Shown here piece after piece: positions 26,304 to 34,658 of a DNA stretch of 64,000 nt. Each line of letters opens with the position of its first letter. The first letter of the stretch is position 1. This stretch comes from Clostridium beijerinckii HUN142 (GTDB taxonomy: Bacteria; Bacillota; Clostridia; Clostridiales; Clostridiaceae), in contig NZ_JHXK01000013.1 in assembly GCF_000621745.1 (NCBI RefSeq), forward strand, positions 1-64,000. Direction: 5' to 3'. The notes under the pieces were generated by a model. That model was not told where the DNA came from, ran no database searches, and saw only the letters and a program-made list of their open reading frames with translations. The position numbers and the translations under genes are program-made.

Positions 26304-26642
26304 ATGGCTTCAAATATAGAATTTGTAGAATATGTATGTGAACAGATAAGTGGTGCCGGGAGCATAACGTATAGAAAGATGTTTGGAGATTACGGAATTT
26401 ATTGTAATAAAAAAATAATAGGATTAATATGTGACAATCAATTCTTTGAAGAGGATGGGAGTTTCCATAAAGAAGAAAATGACTTCAATGGTCACAATGG
26501 ATTTAATCGAAATAATCTTAAAAATTTGTTGTCAGAAATGGAGTTTAAAGAAATAGAGTCAAATACTTTTTATAATGGCGAAAAACTTGTAGGGGAAAAT
26601 AGAGTGAAGTATTCTTTATTTTTAATGACGGGAAGAAAATAA
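26304..26642 (+). CDS. TfoX N-terminal domain fused to methyltransferase C-terminus (chimeric remnant)
   Basis: 112 residues with two unrelated halves. Residues 1-47 are a TfoX/Sxy N-terminal domain start (SITYRKMFGDYGIYCNKKIIGLICDNQF). From about residue 48 the protein becomes EEDGSFHKEE...HNGFNRNNLKNLLSEMEF...YSLFLMTGRK, which is how many class I SAM-dependent methyltransferases end. Each half is incomplete for its family: the rest of TfoX and the SAM-binding Rossmann part are missing. The simplest reading is an in-frame deletion joining two neighbouring genes near base 26445. Ribosome site AGGAGG is good, so the product may be made, but function is doubtful. Confidence 0.7.
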   Translation: MASNIEFVEYVCEQISGAGSITYRKMFGDYGIYCNKKIIGLICDNQFFEEDGSFHKEENDFNGHNGFNRNNLKNLLSEMEFKEIESNTFYNGEKLVGENRVKYSLFLMTGRK

Positions 26643-26656
26643 TAGGGGGGAAGACT

Positions 26657-27073
26657 TTGGGAAAGGCGAGAGTAGCAGAAATAACAGCAGAATTTAATTC
26701 TAATATAAAATCAGTTTGGGATATAGTAACAAATAATAATGAATATAGTTGGCGTAGTGATATCGAAAGAATTGAAATTTATAATAATGGGAAAGAATTT
26801 GTTGAATACACTCATAACGGGAGTGCTACAAAGTTTATTATATCCAAGAAGGATGAATATAGTGAGTATGCTTTTAATATGGAAAATAAAATGTTTACTG
26901 GGTTTTGGAAAGGTAGTTTTTCAGAAACAGAAAATGGTGGAACTAAAATAGTATTTAAAGAGAATCTCTTTATTAAAAATCCTATTATTAGGATGATTTC
27001 ATATCTCTTTATGGATTTAAAGAAAATACAAAATACTTATATTTCAGATTTAAGAAAGAAGCTGGGTGAGTAA
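26657..27073 (+). CDS. SRPBCC-family protein (START-like)
   Basis: 138 residues from a TTG start at 26657, placed 6-7 bases after AGGGGGGAAG; no ATG fits. AEITAEFNSNIKSVWDIVTNNNEYSWRSDIERIEI is the typical first strand-helix of the SRPBCC fold, and the C-terminal helix (FMDLKKIQNTYISDLRKKL) is also typical. Such proteins bind hydrophobic ligands; the ligand is unknown. The stop overlaps the next start by one base (TAATG), so translation is coupled to the NTF2-like gene. Confidence 0.8.
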   Translation: MGKARVAEITAEFNSNIKSVWDIVTNNNEYSWRSDIERIEIYNNGKEFVEYTHNGSATKFIISKKDEYSEYAFNMENKMFTGFWKGSFSETENGGTKIVFKENLFIKNPIIRMISYLFMDLKKIQNTYISDLRKKLGE

Positions 27074-27447
27074 TGAATATTAGAGAACAAATAATTGAAA
27101 AATATTTTAAATCTTGGTTAGATAATAATTGTTCAGTATTAAAAGATGTTTTTGATTTAAATGTAACTTATAGCGAATGTTATGGTCCTGAATATCATGG
27201 AATAGATACAGTTACAACATGGTTTAAAGAATGGAATAAACGTGGAAAAGTATTGGTTTGGGATATAAAGCAGTTTATTCATCAGGGAAATATATCAGTA
27301 GTTGAGTGGTATTTTAAATGTAGATATGATGGAGAAATTGAAGAATTTGATGGAGTATCGCTTATTGAATTCGATGGTGATAATTATATCGTAAGCTTAA
27401 AAGAATTCCAATCTAAAATTCCACATTATTATCCTTATAATAATTAA
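27073..27447 (+). CDS. NTF2-like / SnoaL-like domain protein
   Basis: 124 residues. IIEKYFKSWLDNNCSVLKDVFDLNVTYSECYGPEYHGIDTVTTWFKEW is the alpha-helix plus cone-strand start of the NTF2-like fold, and WYFKCRYDGEIEEFDGVSLIEFDGDNYIVSLKEF the sheet. Members range from polyketide cyclases to plain binding proteins; no catalytic residue set is recognisable. Start overlaps the preceding stop. Confidence 0.82.
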   Translation: MNIREQIIEKYFKSWLDNNCSVLKDVFDLNVTYSECYGPEYHGIDTVTTWFKEWNKRGKVLVWDIKQFIHQGNISVVEWYFKCRYDGEIEEFDGVSLIEFDGDNYIVSLKEFQSKIPHYYPYNN

Positions 27448-27460
27448 ATTATAGTTTATA

Positions 27461-27502
27461 TTGACACATTCTTCCTGAAATGCTATTCTAGTAATAGAAT
27501 AG
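27461..27502 (+). promoter_or_regulatory. padR promoter with overlapping operator
   Basis: TTGACA (27461-27466), 17-base spacer, TATTCT (27484-27489). The -10 box lies within the left arm of a perfect inverted repeat CTATTCT-N6-AGAATAG (27483-27502). Binding there would block RNA polymerase, so the PadR regulator encoded 10 bases downstream probably represses its own operon. Confidence 0.75.
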
Positions 27503-27511
27503 GTAGGTGTA

Positions 27512-28042
27512 ATGAACATGACACAAATTGAAGTGATACTTTTATCGCTCTTATATGATAAAGATTATTATGGATACGAATTTGAAACTGTAATAGAACA
27601 AAGGAATATGAGAGGGTGGACCGATATTGGATTTTCGTCAATTTATAATTCTTTGAATAAACTTGAGAAGAAAGGTTATATTGGTTCTAGATATGAAAAG
27701 GAATATGGTTCACCGAAGAGAAAAGTGTATTTCATAAAAGAAGAAACTAAAGTAATTATTAGGAATCAAATTATAAAAATGATAAGCGAGTATAAGACTG
27801 ACCCCAGTGAATTTGATATAGGTTTATTATTTTCTTATTTATTAACAAAGGAAGAATTGAATAAAGCTTTAATTAACCATAAGGAAAATTTAAAAGATAG
27901 AAAAGAATTTTTAATTAAAAGATATGATCAGCATCCTACAGCAAAGGAGCGATCACATATAAAAGCATTGTTTGAAAGACCAATAGCATTTATATATACT
28001 GAAATTTCTTGGATTGAAAACTTTATTAATGAAAATTTTTAG
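27512..28042 (+). CDS. PadR-family transcriptional regulator
   Basis: 176 residues. N-terminal winged helix about 1-85: LLYDKDYYGYEFETVIEQRNMRGWTDIGFSSIYNSLNKLEKKGYIGSRYE, with the wing GSPKRKVYFI. The C-terminal part is a dimerising helical region typical of PadR-s2. These repressors respond to phenolics or toxic compounds and often control transporters or detoxifying enzymes. It leads an operon with a glycosyltransferase and a carboxymuconolactone decarboxylase-like gene. A second ATG at 27518 is possible. Confidence 0.92.
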   Translation: MNMTQIEVILLSLLYDKDYYGYEFETVIEQRNMRGWTDIGFSSIYNSLNKLEKKGYIGSRYEKEYGSPKRKVYFIKEETKVIIRNQIIKMISEYKTDPSEFDIGLLFSYLLTKEELNKALINHKENLKDRKEFLIKRYDQHPTAKERSHIKALFERPIAFIYTEISWIENFINENF

Positions 28043-28072
28043 GCAAAGCTATGTTATAGTGGAGGTATTTAT

Positions 28073-29401
28073 ATGGGGAATAAAAAAGTTTTACGAATTG
28101 TTTTTTCAAGCGTAATTTCAGATGCTGGAGAAGTAACACGCGCAATAGAAATAGCAGATGGGATCAGAAGTTTTTGCCCAGAAGATTGTGAAGTAGATAT
28201 AACTTTTTTATCTACAGGGAGTGTTTTTGAGGATAAAGTAATTTCAAATGGATTTAAGATTCACAAATGTTCGCCATCACTTCCAGGGATAGAATTTCGT
28301 GAGGATTTTAAAACTAAAGGCAGTAATATAATAGGAAATGTAAAACTTGCATGTGAATTGTTAAAAGGGGAGATAGAGGCTTTTGATGACTTAAAACCAG
28401 ATATTGTTATCTATGGATTCAACCCTATAGCAGGCCTTGCAAGAAGAATGGTTGACAAGCCAATACCAGGAATTTGTTATATGCCTACACCTATGCACAA
28501 GGATGTATATCTTACTACGTTAATGAAACATGCACCAGACAATATTAAACCTCTGACGTACCTTCCTTTAAACTTTCGAAAAGGGATTATGAAATTAATT
28601 CCTAAAGCAGTAAAGTTAAAAGTACCAGCTTTTGTTTAAACTAATATTATCAAAGCACTTGAAGAATTTCAGTGGAATGGAAGTCCAGTTAAAACAGTGT
28701 TCGATATGCTTGAGGCGGATTTAACGATAATAAATGATTTTGAAGAATTTAATAAAGAGCATAAACTTCCTGATAATTTTAAAGTTGTAGGGCCATTATA
28801 TGCACCAGCATCAAATAATTCAAAAATAGATGAAAATATTTTAAGAATTTTTAATTCAGAGAGTAAAAAACTTAAAGTTTTCTGTACGTTTGGAAGTTCT
28901 GGAAAAAAGGAATATTTATTTGAAGCAATAAAAGCTCTCACCCAAGGAATAGGAAAAGAATGGAGTGCTGTGATTTTGGCACCTAAAGCTGTATGTCAAA
29001 TTAAGGAAGCAATCGAATGTGCGGGAAATAGCCCTAATGTTTATATTACAGATGAATTTGTACCAGCACCTTTAGTAAATGAACTTGCAGATGTGGTTGT
29101 GTCTCATGGTGGCCAAGGAACAGTTCAAACTGCTATTGCAAGTGGTACTCCTATTGTTGGATTTGCAATGCAGCCAGAGCAGCAGATAAATCTTGATAAT
29201 GTAGTAATGAAAGGTGCAGCAATAAGAATACCAATTCATAGATGGAATGCACCAAACATACAATTGGCTATAAGAAATATAATTAAAGACACTTCCTATA
29301 AGGAAAATATAAATACATTAAAAAAATTGTTGGAATCCTCAGATGGTAAGAAAAATTCAGCACTTGCCATATGGGATTATATACTTAATAAGTTAAATTA
29401 A
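28073..29401 (+). pseudogene. MGT-type glycosyltransferase interrupted by in-frame TAA
   Basis: Two open runs in the same frame (28073-28639 and the remainder to 29401) are separated only by a TAA codon at 28637-28639; removing it gives a continuous 442-codon GT-B glycosyltransferase. The N-half has the acceptor domain start (FSSVISDAGEVTRAIEIADGI); the C-half has the nucleotide-sugar signature VVSHGGQGTVQTAIASGTPIVGFAMQPEQQINLDN. No base is gained or lost. It is therefore a nonsense allele, a stop-readthrough case, or a sequence error. Intact members glycosylate small hydrophobic molecules such as macrolides or flavonoids. Second gene of the PadR operon; ribosome site GGAGG is present. Confidence 0.85.
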
Positions 29402-29425
29402 CAAAAATGATTGGAGGATAAGAGA

Positions 29426-29746
29426 ATGAGTGATGTGTCATCAGTTAGTAATGCATTTAAAACTTTTATGAAAGAGGCGCCGGAGTATCAAGAGATATGG
29501 ATGGAGACAGTTCAAAAATTAGATTCAGTAAGTAAACTTGATTCAAAAACAGAGGAACTTGCATATATTGCAGTTTTAGCTTCTTCAAGACTTGAAGGCG
29601 GTCTGCCTTTTCATGTTAAACATGCAAAATCTCTTGGAGCAACAAGAGAAGAAATAATAAGTGCTGTTTTAATAGGATTGCCAGCCGTAGGTAATATAGT
29701 AATTCAATCATTACCAATAGCAATTAATGCGTATGATGGTGAATAA
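29426..29746 (+). CDS. Carboxymuconolactone decarboxylase-like (AhpD fold) protein
   Basis: 106 residues from the ATG at 29426, 10 bases after GGAGG; the TTG at 29411 overlaps that site. LDSKTEELAYIAVLASSRLEGGLPFHVKHAKSLGATREEIISAVLIGLPAVG is the CMD/AhpD helical core. The CxxC redox pair usual for peroxidase-type members is absent: only the following His (FHVKHAK) remains. So a peroxidase role is unlikely. Third gene of the PadR operon, 24 bases behind the broken glycosyltransferase. Confidence 0.85.
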   Translation: MSDVSSVSNAFKTFMKEAPEYQEIWMETVQKLDSVSKLDSKTEELAYIAVLASSRLEGGLPFHVKHAKSLGATREEIISAVLIGLPAVGNIVIQSLPIAINAYDGE

Positions 29747-30059
29747 ATATGGAGAATTTATTTTAGTTTTAGGTATTATTTTTATAGAATAAAATAATAT
29801 TATATTAAAATAATAATATTTATAAAATATTACAAACAAATAGATAATTTTTTAACGAATATTTTATGTAAATTTAGATTAATAATGATTTTAAACGACA
29901 TAAAATTACAGATATATTGATGTATTTTGTTATAAAACATCAATATATAGATGAAAATGTATTACGAAAATAAGTGAAATTATGTTGGAATATGGTAGAA
30001 TATAAGTGGGTATAAAAATAGGGTATAAAAAATATGGTTTGTGAGAGATGGTAATCACC

Positions 30060-30097
30060 AAAAAAGGCTAAGTAGTTAATACTTAAGCCTTTTTTTG
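30060..30097 (+). terminator. Terminator-type hairpin
   Basis: AAAAAAGGCT / AAGCCTTTTTTT with an inner AAGT/ACTT pair; more than 300 bases after the nearest stop codon, so it may end an unrecognised transcript. Confidence 0.7.
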
Positions 30098-30256
30098 ATA
30101 TTGAATTATATGATTGTCAAATATTTAACTTACTATATGAATATAGAGTGACTTAGATATGAAAAGTTACAAAATTTGCTATGGGCTTAAAGTGTCATAC
30201 AATTTTATTAGAATTATTAGTTTTATATGAGTTAAATATATTAATAAATAATAAAA

Positions 30257-30289
30257 AGGATAACTTGTTTAAGGGAATCAAGTTATCCT
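30257..30289 (+). repeat. Hairpin with GGGA loop, copy 1
   Basis: Perfect 11-bp stem AGGATAACTTG/CAAGTTATCCT with loop TTTAAGGGAAT. A second copy at 33444-33475 has the same loop and stem length but three compensated base-pair changes. No T-run follows. Confidence 0.7.
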
Positions 30290-30469
30290 GAATACTGAGT
30301 TGTTGTATATTTATTTAATAGGAGAACAATTAATATAAATTGTTTATAATATTATAATAAAGGATAATTGTGGCAATATTATGTCAATTAAAAAAAGATT
30401 TTTATTAAAATTATTAGAAGATTAAGTAATAGAATACTCAATTTAAATAAAAGGAAAATAGTGAATAAA

Positions 30470-30498
30470 TTGCATAATTCAACAAAATATGCTATCAT
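30470..30498 (+). promoter_or_regulatory. Sigma-A type promoter
   Basis: TTGCAT (30470-30475), 17-base spacer, TATCAT (30493-30498). The predicted start of transcription falls at about 30505, which decides against the ATG at that position for the following gene. Confidence 0.65.
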
Positions 30499-30555
30499 AT
30501 ATCTATGTTATGTATAGAGAATAGTTATTATGTAGATGAGGAGTGTGGGTATTTT

Positions 30556-30759
30556 ATGAATATAAACAATGAACTTAAGGAAGTTATAAATGATAAATTG
30601 AAGAGAAATTCTGAGGTTGAATTTATCGCAGGATTGAAAGATATAACTTTATCTGATATTGATTATATTGAGAAGTTATCTGCAGTTAAAAATTTAAAAT
30701 CAAAATTAAATTATCAAATTGTGGATAATACGTATATAAAAATTGAGTGTTCTTTGTAA
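30556..30759 (+). CDS. Small protein of unknown function
   Basis: 67 residues (MNINNELKEVINDKLKRN...). A longer reading from ATG 30505 would start at the predicted transcription start and lacks a ribosome site, so I place the start at 30556, 12 bases after GAGGAG. Predicted to be one helix followed by two strands and to be cytosolic. The family is not recognised. A strong terminator follows at 30861. Confidence 0.5.
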   Translation: MNINNELKEVINDKLKRNSEVEFIAGLKDITLSDIDYIEKLSAVKNLKSKLNYQIVDNTYIKIECSL

Positions 30760-30860
30760 AAGTATAAGGTTAAGCATTTTAATTAATTTTATATAAAGAA
30801 TTTATTTTGGTATATGAGTATTATAATAAAGGGACTTAAATAACATAAGAGAATGATTTT

Positions 30861-30907
30861 TACCCCTATAGGATAGAAAATTAAATTTTATCCTATAGGG
30901 GTATTTA
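30861..30907 (+). terminator. Strong hairpin before coat gene cluster
   Basis: Perfect 15-bp stem (TACCCCTATAGGATA and complement) with A/T-rich loop, followed by TTTA. Confidence 0.75.
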
Positions 30908-31025
30908 GCGTTAGTAGCTTTATGAGTGTTCTCCTTGATTGTATCTATTTTGTTTAGTTAATTGTATAACTAAAAGTTGCGTGTGGAAGAATAAATTTAT
31001 TAGAAGGAAGTTAGGAGGTGAATTT

Positions 31026-31235
31026 ATGGAACAAAAACATCTGGCACCAAATGAGACAATGCAAGTTCATGAAATGTTAAACTTCAAAACTATATGCATG
31101 ACCACATCAAAAATGATGGAAGGTGTAGTATTTGATCAAGATCTCAAGGCGTTATTAGAGAAGGATGTACAACAATCTATAACAGCAATAAGTAACTTAC
31201 AAAATTTATTGAAAAAAGCTCCTAAAATAAGATGA
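31026..31235 (+). CDS. Spore coat-like small protein, copy 1
   Basis: 69 residues from ATG 31026, 6 bases after AGGAGG; an upstream in-frame reading is not supported. HLAPNETMQVHEMLNFKTICMTTSKMMEGVVFDQDLKALLEKDVQQSITAISNLQNLL looks like a two-helix bundle. It is a paralogue of the gene at 32843 (shared APNETMQxHExLxFK start). Small proteins of this type accompany CotF-like coat proteins in clostridia. First gene of a four-gene coat cluster around a dehydrogenase. Confidence 0.72.
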   Translation: MEQKHLAPNETMQVHEMLNFKTICMTTSKMMEGVVFDQDLKALLEKDVQQSITAISNLQNLLKKAPKIR

Positions 31236-31290
31236 AAATTTCACATATACATCGTTTGGAAAAATGATAGAAAACAAAGGAGGGAAAATT

Positions 31291-31653
31291 ATGATTAATG
31301 ATTATTTAGAAATAAGAAATGCAGAGGGGATGCCTAAACTTGTGGATGCAAATATGTCTCTAGGCTTTTTATTAAATGCAAAAAGTGGTGTGAGAAATTG
31401 TGCGATTGCATTGACTGAGGCGACAACTCCAGAAGTTAGAACTGTTTTAAAGAATCAGCTAAATGACGCAATTCTTATGCATGAAGAAATATCAAATCTT
31501 ATGGTAGAAAAAGGTTGGTTCCACCCTACAAATTTAGAAAAGCAATTTCAAATGGATATTGAATCATCTACAACAATATCTCAAATTGCTAGTTTAGATT
31601 TATTTCCTGGAGATACAAGTAGAAGTGGTATGTTTGCAACACTAGAAAAATAA
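31291..31653 (+). CDS. CotF-like spore coat protein, copy 1
   Basis: 120 residues from ATG 31291 after AAAGGAGGG. DANMSLGFLLNAKSGVRNCAIALTEATTPEVRTVLKNQLNDAILMHEEISNLMVEKGWFHPTNLEKQFQMD is the CotF four-helix (ferritin-like) core without metal-binding Glu/His pairs. Such proteins are found in the spore coat of Bacillus and Clostridium. Its closest relative in the window is the product at 33091. The C-terminus is 20 residues longer than in that paralogue. Confidence 0.82.
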   Translation: MINDYLEIRNAEGMPKLVDANMSLGFLLNAKSGVRNCAIALTEATTPEVRTVLKNQLNDAILMHEEISNLMVEKGWFHPTNLEKQFQMDIESSTTISQIASLDLFPGDTSRSGMFATLEK

Positions 31654-31672
31654 TAAAGGAGGTAATTGTTTA

Positions 31673-32809
31673 ATGAAGGCTGTAACATTTCAAGGAATAA
31701 AGAATGTAAAAGTTAAAGAAGTTAAAGATCCTAAAATCCAAAAAGCTGATGATATTATTGTTAAGCTTACAAGTACAGCGATATGTGGTTCTGATTTGCA
31801 CTTAATTCATGATATGGTTCCAAACTTACCACAAGATTATATCATAGGACATGAACCCATGGGGATTGTTGAAGAGGTAGGACCAGAAGTTACGAAATTA
31901 AAAAAAGGTGATAGAGTAATAGTGCCTTTTAATGTAAGTTGTGGAGAGTGTTTTTATTGTAAACATGATTTAACATGTATGTGTGATAATTCAAATCCTA
32001 ATGGAGAAAATGGAGGATTTTTTGGATATTCAGATACATTTGGAGGATATCCAGGAGGCCAGGCAGAGTATATGAGAGTGCCTTATGCTAATTTTACTCC
32101 TTTCAAAATTCCAGAAGATTGTGAAGTAGAGGATGAAAAATTATTATTGATGTCAGATGCAATGGGAACTGCTTATTGGAGCGTAGAAAATGCTGGGGTT
32201 AAGAAAGGTAATACTGTTATTGTATTAGGTTGTGGGCCTGTAGGACTATTAGCACAAAAGTTCTGCTGGATGCACGGTGCAGAGAGGGTAATAGCAGTTG
32301 ACTATATCGATTATAGGTTAGAGCATGCAAGGAGACATAATAAAGTTGAAACTGTTAATTTCGAACAACATGAGAATACAGGGGAATATCTAAGAGAAAT
32401 CACTCATGGTGGAGCAGATGTAGTAATAGACTGTGTTGGAATGGATGGAAAAATGACACCAATGGAGTTTTTAGGATCAGGTTTAAAACTTCAAAGCGGA
32501 TCATTAGGTGGATTTGTTATAGCTACTCAGGCAGTAAGAAAAGGCGGAATGATTCAAGTTACTGGAGTTTATGGAGGAAGGTATAATGCATTTCCTTTTG
32601 GAGATATAATGAATCGTAATATTAATATAAGAACAGGTCAAGCTCCAGTTATTCCATATATGCCAACACTTTATAAATTACTTGCTGAAGGAAAAGTAGA
32701 TCCAAGTGATATTATTACTCACAGATTGCCCCTTGATCAAGCGCCATATGGATATGAAGTATTTGATACAAAAACTGACGGATGTATTAAAGTTGTTCTA
32801 AAGCCATAG
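31673..32809 (+). CDS. Zinc-dependent alcohol dehydrogenase family protein
   Basis: 378 residues, medium-chain dehydrogenase. Catalytic zinc site: Cys38 in AICGSDLH and His/Glu in GHEPMGIVEEVG; structural zinc cysteines in CGECFYCKHDLTCMC; NAD-binding GCGPVGLLAQ near residue 185. The length and GGFFGYSDTFGGYPGGQAEYMRVPYAN insert are typical of glutathione-independent formaldehyde dehydrogenase-like members. Ribosome site AAGGAGGT is 8 bases before the ATG. It is flanked on both sides by coat-protein pairs, suggesting forespore or mother-cell expression and possibly a spore-associated enzyme. Confidence 0.93.
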   Translation: MKAVTFQGIKNVKVKEVKDPKIQKADDIIVKLTSTAICGSDLHLIHDMVPNLPQDYIIGHEPMGIVEEVGPEVTKLKKGDRVIVPFNVSCGECFYCKHDLTCMCDNSNPNGENGGFFGYSDTFGGYPGGQAEYMRVPYANFTPFKIPEDCEVEDEKLLLMSDAMGTAYWSVENAGVKKGNTVIVLGCGPVGLLAQKFCWMHGAERVIAVDYIDYRLEHARRHNKVETVNFEQHENTGEYLREITHGGADVVIDCVGMDGKMTPMEFLGSGLKLQSGSLGGFVIATQAVRKGGMIQVTGVYGGRYNAFPFGDIMNRNINIRTGQAPVIPYMPTLYKLLAEGKVDPSDIITHRLPLDQAPYGYEVFDTKTDGCIKVVLKP

Positions 32810-32842
32810 GAAAAGTTTATTTATTAAGGAGGGTAAAAAAAT

Positions 32843-33061
32843 ATGAATGATCAAAGTATTGCACCAAATGAAACTATGCAGTTGCATGAAATATTAACAT
32901 TCAAAAATACATGTTTAACTAAAGCGCTTACTATGTCACCATTAGTTTCTGATGAAGAATTAAAATCAATATTGAAACAAGAGGTATCTGTATCAGAAAA
33001 ACATATTGAAGAGTTGAGAAGTCTTATGGAAAAATCTAATATTGCATCTTCAGAAGAATAA
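32843..33061 (+). CDS. Spore coat-like small protein, copy 2
   Basis: 72 residues, paralogue of the protein at 31026 with the shared APNETMQLHEILTFK start and the same two-helix layout (DEELKSILKQEVSVSEKHIEELRSLM). AAGGAGGG ribosome site. It repeats the small-plus-CotF order on the downstream side of the dehydrogenase, 33 bases after it and 29 bases ahead of the next coat gene. Confidence 0.72.
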   Translation: MNDQSIAPNETMQLHEILTFKNTCLTKALTMSPLVSDEELKSILKQEVSVSEKHIEELRSLMEKSNIASSEE

Positions 33062-33090
33062 ATACTATATTTTAGAAAGGAGACGGAATT

Positions 33091-33396
33091 ATGAATGGAT
33101 TAATAGAAAGTCTTACAGGAATGAGTAAAATGACTGATCAAGTTATAGCTACTGACTTTTTAATTTCGGCCAAGAGCGGAGTACAAAATTATGCAGTTGC
33201 GATAACAGAATCAACTTCATTAGAAGTTAGAGCTATATTAAAGAAGCAATTACAAGATGCAATTCAAACTCATGAAAAAATATCAAATTACATGATGGAG
33301 AAAGGTTATTACAATGCTTATGATTTAGGAGAGCAGTATAAGGTAGATATGGAAACAACAGATACAACTTTAGGTCTTACAAAGAATTTAAAGTGA
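33091..33396 (+). CDS. CotF-like spore coat protein, copy 2
   Basis: 101 residues; TDFLISAKSGVQNYAVAITESTSLEVRAILKKQLQDAIQTHEKISNYMMEKGYYNAYDLGEQYKVDM aligns along its length with the product at 31291. Ribosome site AAAGGAGA. Last gene of the coat/dehydrogenase cluster; a GGGA-loop hairpin follows 48 bases after the stop. Confidence 0.82.
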   Translation: MNGLIESLTGMSKMTDQVIATDFLISAKSGVQNYAVAITESTSLEVRAILKKQLQDAIQTHEKISNYMMEKGYYNAYDLGEQYKVDMETTDTTLGLTKNLK

Positions 33397-33443
33397 TTCA
33401 GAGAACATATTTGACTCAATATAATAAAATATGATAGAAAAAA

Positions 33444-33475
33444 AGAATGACTTATTTAGGGGAATAAGCCATTCT
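33444..33475 (+). repeat. Hairpin with GGGA loop, copy 2
   Basis: AGAATGACTTA/TAAGCCATTCT stem (one A-C mismatch) with loop TTTAGGGGAA. Compared with copy 1 at 30257, three base pairs change on both sides, keeping pairing. Confidence 0.7.
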
Positions 33476-33656
33476 AAAATACTATTTATAAGTATTTTTA
33501 AATTAGGGTTAATAATAATGCTTTAACTACTTTACAAATATTATTATAATAGATTTATGTTACAGAAATGTTACAGAATGATAAATTTATTATAAATAAT
33601 CAATAAAAAGTTGATTAAGAAAATTAAAATTTTAGCAATAAGGGGGAGTACAACTG

Positions 33657-34454
33657 ATGTATTCGCATGAGATTGACTATAAGGTAAAAGGTGACGATAT
33701 ACAATATGTAGAAATCGAGCTTGATCCTACAGAAACTGTAATAGCAGAGGCTGGAGCGATGATGATGATGGATCCTAATATACAAATGGAAACTATATTT
33801 GGAGATGGGTCTAAGCAAGGTAGCAGCAGTTTTATGAATAAAATTTTTTCTGCAGGAAAAAGAGTGCTTACTGGAGAAAGTTTGTTTATGACTGCATTCA
33901 CAAATTCGGGAGCATTAAAAGAAAAAGTGTATTTTGCTGCACCTTATCCAGGAAAAATAATTCCTATGGATTTAAGTTTATTGGGTGGAAAATTAATATG
34001 TCAAAAAGACGCTTTTTTATGTGCAGCTAAAGGTGTATCTGTAGGGATAGATTTTAGAAAAAAGCTAAGTGTAGGTTTTTTTGGTGGTGAAGGTTTCATA
34101 CTCGAAAAATTAGAAGGTGATGGATTAGCCTTTGTACATGCGTGTGGTGCGATAGTTGAAAGAAATTTATTGCCTGGAGAAACATTAAAAATAGATACTG
34201 GGTGTTTAGTTGCTATGACTAAAGATGTGCATTATGATATACAATTTGTGGGGGGAATTAAGAATACGCTATTTGGTGGAGAAGGTGTATTCTTTGCAAC
34301 TGTAATGGGACCAGGAAAGATATGGGTTCAAAGTTTACCATTTAGTAGACTTGCAGAACGTGTATTTGCGGCGGCTCCAACTTCTGGTGGAAAAAATAGA
34401 GAAGAAGGCGGTGTTCTGGGGATGCTTGGGAATATTTTAGATGGAGATAATTAG
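33657..34454 (+). CDS. AIM24/TIGR00266 family protein
   Basis: 265 residues. Family signatures include VIAEAGAMMMMDPNIQMETIFGDGS near residue 30, LTAFTNSG-like ESLFMTAFTNSGALKEKVYFAAPYPGKIIPMDL, and the C-terminal GEGVFFATVMGPGKIWVQSLPFSRLAERV. These beta-sandwich (double-psi-like) proteins are widespread and bear the name of a yeast mitochondrial protein; the bacterial function is unknown. Ribosome site AGGGGGAG is 9-10 bases from the ATG. Ends in a strong terminator; single-gene unit. Confidence 0.9.
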   Translation: MYSHEIDYKVKGDDIQYVEIELDPTETVIAEAGAMMMMDPNIQMETIFGDGSKQGSSSFMNKIFSAGKRVLTGESLFMTAFTNSGALKEKVYFAAPYPGKIIPMDLSLLGGKLICQKDAFLCAAKGVSVGIDFRKKLSVGFFGGEGFILEKLEGDGLAFVHACGAIVERNLLPGETLKIDTGCLVAMTKDVHYDIQFVGGIKNTLFGGEGVFFATVMGPGKIWVQSLPFSRLAERVFAAAPTSGGKNREEGGVLGMLGNILDGDN

Positions 34455-34491
34455 AAGAAAAATAGATTTGTACTAATTTATATATGATAGG

Positions 34492-34540
34492 AATAACATA
34501 GATTATTGATATTTCAATAACTTATGTTATTTTTTTATTA
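34492..34540 (+). terminator. Terminator after AIM24 gene
   Basis: AATAACATA/TATGTTATT outer stem, inner TTATTGA/TCAATAA stem, then TTTTTTT. Confidence 0.85.
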
Positions 34541-34658
34541 AAACAATTAGAAGTTTGTCACCGATTAGGGTTAAAAACTATATCTTTATATATTATAATT
34601 AAGAAGGGATAAATTGGGTAAGCAATAATAAGTTATATATTAAAGAAAATAAAAGGTA

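Larger units (their letters stand above)
29747..30504. other. Gene-free stretch with several hairpins
   Basis: No credible ORF. It holds TATATTGATG/CATCAATATA arms (29912-29946), a terminator at 30060-30097, and the loop-GGGA hairpin at 30257-30289, then the promoter of the next gene at 30470-30498. Confidence 0.5.

Noticed and set aside
30505..30555. ATG at 30505 as start of the 84-codon frame
   Set aside because: It coincides with the predicted transcription start; a leaderless start is less likely than ATG 30556.
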